In this document: positions 61,066 through 64,000 of the stretch, in pieces
How the letters are laid out: every line of letters starts with the position of its first letter
How positions within the stretch are numbered: the stretch's first letter is position 1
NCBI RefSeq assembly: GCF_021026345.1
Contig: NZ_JAJNCZ010000002.1
Coordinates: 248,001 to 312,000, forward strand
Length of the DNA stretch: 64,000 nucleotides
Direction of reading: 5' to 3'
Origin: Rhizobium sp. GN54
GTDB taxonomy: Bacteria; Pseudomonadota; Alphaproteobacteria; Rhizobiales; Rhizobiaceae
Position numbers and translations under genes: made by a program
Notes under the pieces: model-generated
What the model saw: the letters and a program-made list of their open reading frames with translations, nothing else
The model's database searches: none
What the model was told of the DNA's origin: nothing

Positions 61066-62025
61066 TCAGGCCACCTCGATGCGCGGGTCGATGACCGCAT
61101 AGGCAAGGTCGGTCAGGATGTTGACGATGATGACGCAAGCGCCGATGACCAGCGTCGCCCCCATGATGACGGGATAGTCGCGGGTCTCCACCGCGCTGAT
61201 GAGCAGCAGGCCCATGCCCGGCCAGTTGAAGACGCTCTCGATGAAGATGGCGCCGCCGACGGCAAGCCCGATGGTCGAGCCGATCAGGGTGACGACCGGC
61301 AGCAGCGCGTTGCGCAGCGCATGCTTGGTGACGACCCAGAATTCCTTGATGCCCTTCGCCCGCGCCGTGCGCACATAGTCCTGGTTCAGGACCTCGAGCA
61401 TGGAAGCGCGCATGTAGCGCATGATCAGCGCCGCATGGCCGATCGACAGCACGACCGCCGGCAGGATCAGATGGTGCAGCAGATCGGCGAGCGAGAACTC
61501 GGTCGCGGGCGTCAGCATGCCGCCGGAGGGCGCCCATTTCAGCCGCACGGAAAAGACGTAGAGCCCCAAAAGCGCCGTCAGGAACGCCGGGCTCGAGATG
61601 CCGAGCAGCGCCAGCACCGAGAAGGAATAGTCCGGCAGAGAATTGCGGCGCACGGCGCTGAGGATGCCGGCGGCGATGCCGACGACGATGGCGATCGCGA
61701 GGCCTGCGCCCATCAGCAGCAGGGTCGGGCCGATGCGCGAAATGATCAGGCCGGCCACGGTCTCGTTGAAGCGCTGCAGCGAATGGCCGAGATTGCCCTG
61801 CACGGCCTGCGACAGCCAGGCGAGATACTGGACGGGCAGGGGCTGGTCGAGGCCGAGCCGCGCCCGCAAGGCGTCCATCGCCTCCTTCGTCATGGCGACG
61901 TTGGGATCGATATAGGCGTCGATCGGGTCGCCGGGCGTCAGCTGCAACAGCACGAATATCAGCACGGTCAGCGCGAGCAGCATGCCGAGCCCGATCACCA
62001 GGCGATGGAGACAGTAGCGAAGCAT
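61066..62025 (-). CDS. dipeptide/oligopeptide ABC transporter permease (DppB type)
   Basis: This 319-residue permease starts [20 protein letters not shown] and has six helices. It shows the OppB/DppB N-terminal signature [20 protein letters not shown], the helix-loop [20 protein letters not shown] and the EAA loop [20 protein letters not shown]. It ends [20 protein letters not shown] and [21 protein letters not shown] terminator-like hairpin at 62066-62098 separates it from the binding-protein gene, which would lower its level relative to that protein. Confidence 0.94.
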   Translation of the reverse strand: MLRYCLHRLVIGLGMLLALTVLIFVLLQLTPGDPIDAYIDPNVAMTKEAMDALRARLGLDQPLPVQYLAWLSQAVQGNLGHSLQRFNETVAGLIISRIGPTLLLMGAGLAIAIVVGIAAGILSAVRRNSLPDYSFSVLALLGISSPAFLTALLGLYVFSVRLKWAPSGGMLTPATEFSLADLLHHLILPAVVLSIGHAALIMRYMRASMLEVLNQDYVRTARAKGIKEFWVVTKHALRNALLPVVTLIGSTIGLAVGGAIFIESVFNWPGMGLLLISAVETRDYPVIMGATLVIGACVIIVNILTDLAYAVIDPRIEVA

Positions 62026-62065
62026 AGGTGGTCAGCACCCTTTCCAGGGAGTTCCGGAACGTCCG

Positions 62066-62098
62066 AAAAATGGGGGTGACCGATGGGACGGCCACCCC
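62066..62098 (-). terminator. intercistronic attenuating terminator between dppA-like and dppB-like genes
   Basis: On the minus strand GGGGTGgCCG, loop TCCCAT and CGGtCACCCC form a stem with one mismatched pair, and CA then five T residues follow. It lies 15 nt after the binding-protein stop and 40 nt before the permease start. Partial termination here gives more binding protein than permease. Confidence 0.65.
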
Positions 62099-62113
62099 GG
62101 GGAGGAAATTGGC

Positions 62114-63700
62114 CTATTCGGCGATCACCCACTTCTCGGGATGGGCCTGGTAGGGACCGCCGGCCGGCGCAGGCGTCCAGACGAAGTCGTTCAGCTTCGT
62201 CGAGGCGACGCCGTAGCGGTTGGCGACCCACATGGTGCCCCACGGCAGGTTGGCGTTGGTGGCCTTGCAGACGTCCTGGTAGCGGGCGTCGTGCTTGCTG
62301 GCGTCCGTCTCCGCCAGTGCCGCGTCGAGGGCGTCGGTTACCTCCGGCATGCGGATGCGCATGAGGTTGGCGCCGGCCGGCGGGATCTGCTTCTCGTTCA
62401 GGCCGATGTTGATGTTGGACGCGTCGGGGCCGTTCTGCAGTCCGGCGAAGATCAGCGGAAACTCGCCGGCATTGCCCGACTGCTGGTAGACGATCGAGTT
62501 GTAGGTCGGGGTATCGACGGCGCGCGGCACGATATTGATGCCGACCTGGCCGAGCATGGCCTGCATGGCGGCGAGCACGTTGGCCACGAGCGGCGAGGTG
62601 TAGTAGGTCAGGATGGTGATCGGCTTGTCGCCGTTGATCTTGTCCCAGCCGGCCTCGGCCAGCAGCTGCTTGGCCTTCTCGGGATCGTAGCCGTAGGGAT
62701 CGATACCCTGCGGCACCAGGCGATCGGCGACATAGACGCAGTTGGCCGGCTTGGCGGCTCCGCCATAGAGGCTCTGGATGATGGCGTCGCGGTTGATGGC
62801 GTGCATGAAGGCCTGGCGGACCTTCAGGTCCTTCCACAGCGGAACTTCCTGGTTGAAGCCGACATAGTTGACGACATAGGAGTCGCCCTCGATCACCCGG
62901 AAGGCACTGTCGTCCTTGAAGGTGGAGACGTCGTTGGAGTCGACATAGGTGAACTGGATCTCGCCCGAGCGCAGGGCGGCGATGGCCGCGGCCGGATCGG
63001 CGAAATAGCGGTTGATCAGCTTCTCGGCCGCAGGCTTGCCGCCGCGGTAGTCCGGATTGGCGGCGAGCTCGACATACTGGTCGGCGACATATTTGGTGAA
63101 CTTGAACGGACCGGTGCCGATCGGCGAGCTCGACCACCAGGCGTTCTTGGCGATCTGCTCGACCGGGATGGAGGACAGCGCATGCTCGGGCAGCACCATG
63201 AGCTTGGTGAGGGTGTCGAGCATGCTGGGCGTCGCCGCCGACAGCGTGATCACGACAGTGCGGTCGTCGGGCGTCTCGACGGACTGGATGGCGCCGAGAC
63301 GGGCTGCGAAGACCGAACCTGCCTTGTCGTTCTTGGCCAGATCGATGGTGAACTTGACGTCCTTGGCGGTGAAGGGCTTGCCGTCATGCCACTTGGTGTC
63401 GGCGAGCTTGAAGGTATAGGTCTTCTGGTCGTCGCTGATCTCGTAGGTGTCGGCCAGCGCACCCACGACCTTTTCGAGCTTGTCGTCGTAGATGACCAGC
63501 GGTTCGAAATAGGTGACGAGCCAGGTGAAGCCGCTGGTCGCCGCGAGCGGGTTGAAATTGCCCTGGAAGCCGCCGGGACCGACGTCGAAGCCGCCGGTGA
63601 TGGTGCCGCCGTCGGCAAATGCCGGCGTTGTCGTGGCGGCGAGGCCGCCGAAAAGCGCTGCCGACAGGGCGAGCGCCGAAATCGTGGTCTTCAGGTTCAT
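62114..63700 (-). CDS. dipeptide/oligopeptide ABC transporter substrate-binding protein (family 5)
   Basis: This 528-residue periplasmic binding protein has the signal sequence MNLKTTISALALSAALFGGL with cleavage near TTPAFA-DG. It shows the SBP-5 signature, with ADTYEISDDQKTYTFKLADT and KWHDGKPFTAKDVKFTIDLA, and KVRQAFMHAINRDAIIQSLY. The length and pattern fit peptide, opine or nickel-type ligands; the actual substrate is not fixed. The ATG at 63698-63700 overlaps the regulator stop (ATGA), so it is coupled to that gene. Confidence 0.93.
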   Translation of the reverse strand: MNLKTTISALALSAALFGGLAATTTPAFADGGTITGGFDVGPGGFQGNFNPLAATSGFTWLVTYFEPLVIYDDKLEKVVGALADTYEISDDQKTYTFKLADTKWHDGKPFTAKDVKFTIDLAKNDKAGSVFAARLGAIQSVETPDDRTVVITLSAATPSMLDTLTKLMVLPEHALSSIPVEQIAKNAWWSSSPIGTGPFKFTKYVADQYVELAANPDYRGGKPAAEKLINRYFADPAAAIAALRSGEIQFTYVDSNDVSTFKDDSAFRVIEGDSYVVNYVGFNQEVPLWKDLKVRQAFMHAINRDAIIQSLYGGAAKPANCVYVADRLVPQGIDPYGYDPEKAKQLLAEAGWDKINGDKPITILTYYTSPLVANVLAAMQAMLGQVGINIVPRAVDTPTYNSIVYQQSGNAGEFPLIFAGLQNGPDASNINIGLNEKQIPPAGANLMRIRMPEVTDALDAALAETDASKHDARYQDVCKATNANLPWGTMWVANRYGVASTKLNDFVWTPAPAGGPYQAHPEKWVIAE

Positions 63701-64000
63701 GTAGTCCTCCCTACAGGTGTGATGGTCTTGCTTTGTGCGATCACCCGGTTGATGCCGGCGTAGTGCTTGTCGAGCCGGTCCCTGGCGGCCACGGGGTCGC
63801 GCGCCTCGACCGCATCGACGATCGCGGCATGGTCGCGCCAGGTCCGCATCGGATCGGCATTGTCGAGGTTGACGAAGTCGGACGCCTTGTAGAAGGCCAG
63901 CCAGAAGACCTCGAGCAGGCGCAGCAGCACCTCGTTGTTCTGGCAGCGGAACAGCAACTGGTGGAAGTGCCGGTCCTCGTCGGGGAAGCTCTCGCCCCGC
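63697..64000 (-). CDS. GntR family (FadR/FCD) regulator, C-terminal part
   Basis: Only the last 100 codons are in the window; the gene enters from the right edge. They contain DRHFHQLLFRCQNNEVLLRL and MRTWRDHAAIVDAVEARDPV, the FCD ligand-binding region with its metal-binding His (FHQ and the H of RDHAAI). The DNA-binding N-terminus is outside. The stop overlaps the SBP start, so regulator and transporter are one operon. FCD regulators bind carboxylic acids, fitting uptake and degradation of an organic acid, sugar acid or opine. Confidence 0.85.
   Translation of the reverse strand, partial: RGESFPDEDRHFHQLLFRCQNNEVLLRLLEVFWLAFYKASDFVNLDNADPMRTWRDHAAIVDAVEARDPVAARDRLDKHYAGINRVIAQSKTITPVGRTT

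Overview
The window looks like core chromosome of an alphaproteobacterium of the Rhizobiaceae (Rhizobium, Sinorhizobium, Shinella or a close relative). The evidence is the circularly permuted two-piece tmRNA with the tag ANDNYAEARLAA, the alpha-type SspB, the gene order thyA-folA-hflKC-DUF2065-degP-serB-miaA-ilvBN...ilvC, a two-Ku/LigD end-joining set, and uniformly GC-rich codon use. Genus is inferred from gene content only. No prophage, conjugative element, CRISPR array or rRNA is visible.

Layout: 1-1040 holds the ClpXP adaptor sspB (cut by the left edge) beside ssrA, the RNA whose tag it recognises. 1.2-8 kb is nucleotide and folate metabolism (thyA, folA) with a GST, then the membrane and periplasmic quality-control operon hflK-hflC-DUF2065-degP. 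8.2-12.9 kb has a GNAT acetyltransferase, serB and miaA (divergent, start codons overlapping) and a HerA-like ATPase. 13.0-15.6 kb is ilvB-ilvN behind an apparently leaderless branched-chain leader peptide and an attenuator. 15.6-19.3 kb has a DUF2269 membrane protein, an SDR-DoxX fusion, an aldo/keto reductase, a LysE exporter and an anti-sigma-factor remnant. A 275-bp MITE with 34-bp inverted ends follows at 19.5 kb. 19.9-24.2 kb is the NHEJ set ku/ligD/ku.

24.4-34 kb has an AbrB-type membrane protein, a small RecD/Pif1-like helicase, a MerR-LuxR hybrid regulator, an orphan DNA-binding-domain protein, pdxJ, a QorB-like/HxlR divergent pair, ndh and cspA. 34.2-36.2 kb is a TetR gene with a 14-bp palindromic operator candidate, then ilvC and its terminator. 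36.3-43.3 kb has a betaine-type binding protein coupled to an L,D-transpeptidase, a lipoprotein, a 34-residue membrane peptide, DUF2189, a small hydrolase and a PAS-GGDEF-EAL protein. 43.4-48.5 kb is an aminotransferase and a complete ferric/phosphonate-type ABC transporter. 48.5-53.5 kb has a secreted protein of unknown function, an endonuclease/exonuclease/phosphatase-family protein, a Nudix hydrolase, a PhzF protein and tRNA-Lys(CUU). 53.7-64 kb is a catabolic locus: a GlxA-type regulator, two Gfo/Idh/MocA dehydrogenases, and, convergent to them, a GntR regulator (cut by the right edge), a dipeptide-type ABC transporter and a DapA-like lyase.

Links between genes: ssrA and sspB are one tagging and delivery pathway; ilvB, ilvN and ilvC make branched-chain amino acids, with ilvBN apparently under attenuation; HflKC and DegP act in envelope protein quality control; Ku and LigD form an end-joining pathway; the last 10 kb looks like an uptake and degradation module for an unidentified substrate. 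I see no clearly new multi-gene system. The most unusual items are the leaderless ilv attenuator, the MITE, the overlapping divergent serB/miaA starts, the MerR-LuxR hybrid and the unassigned secreted protein.
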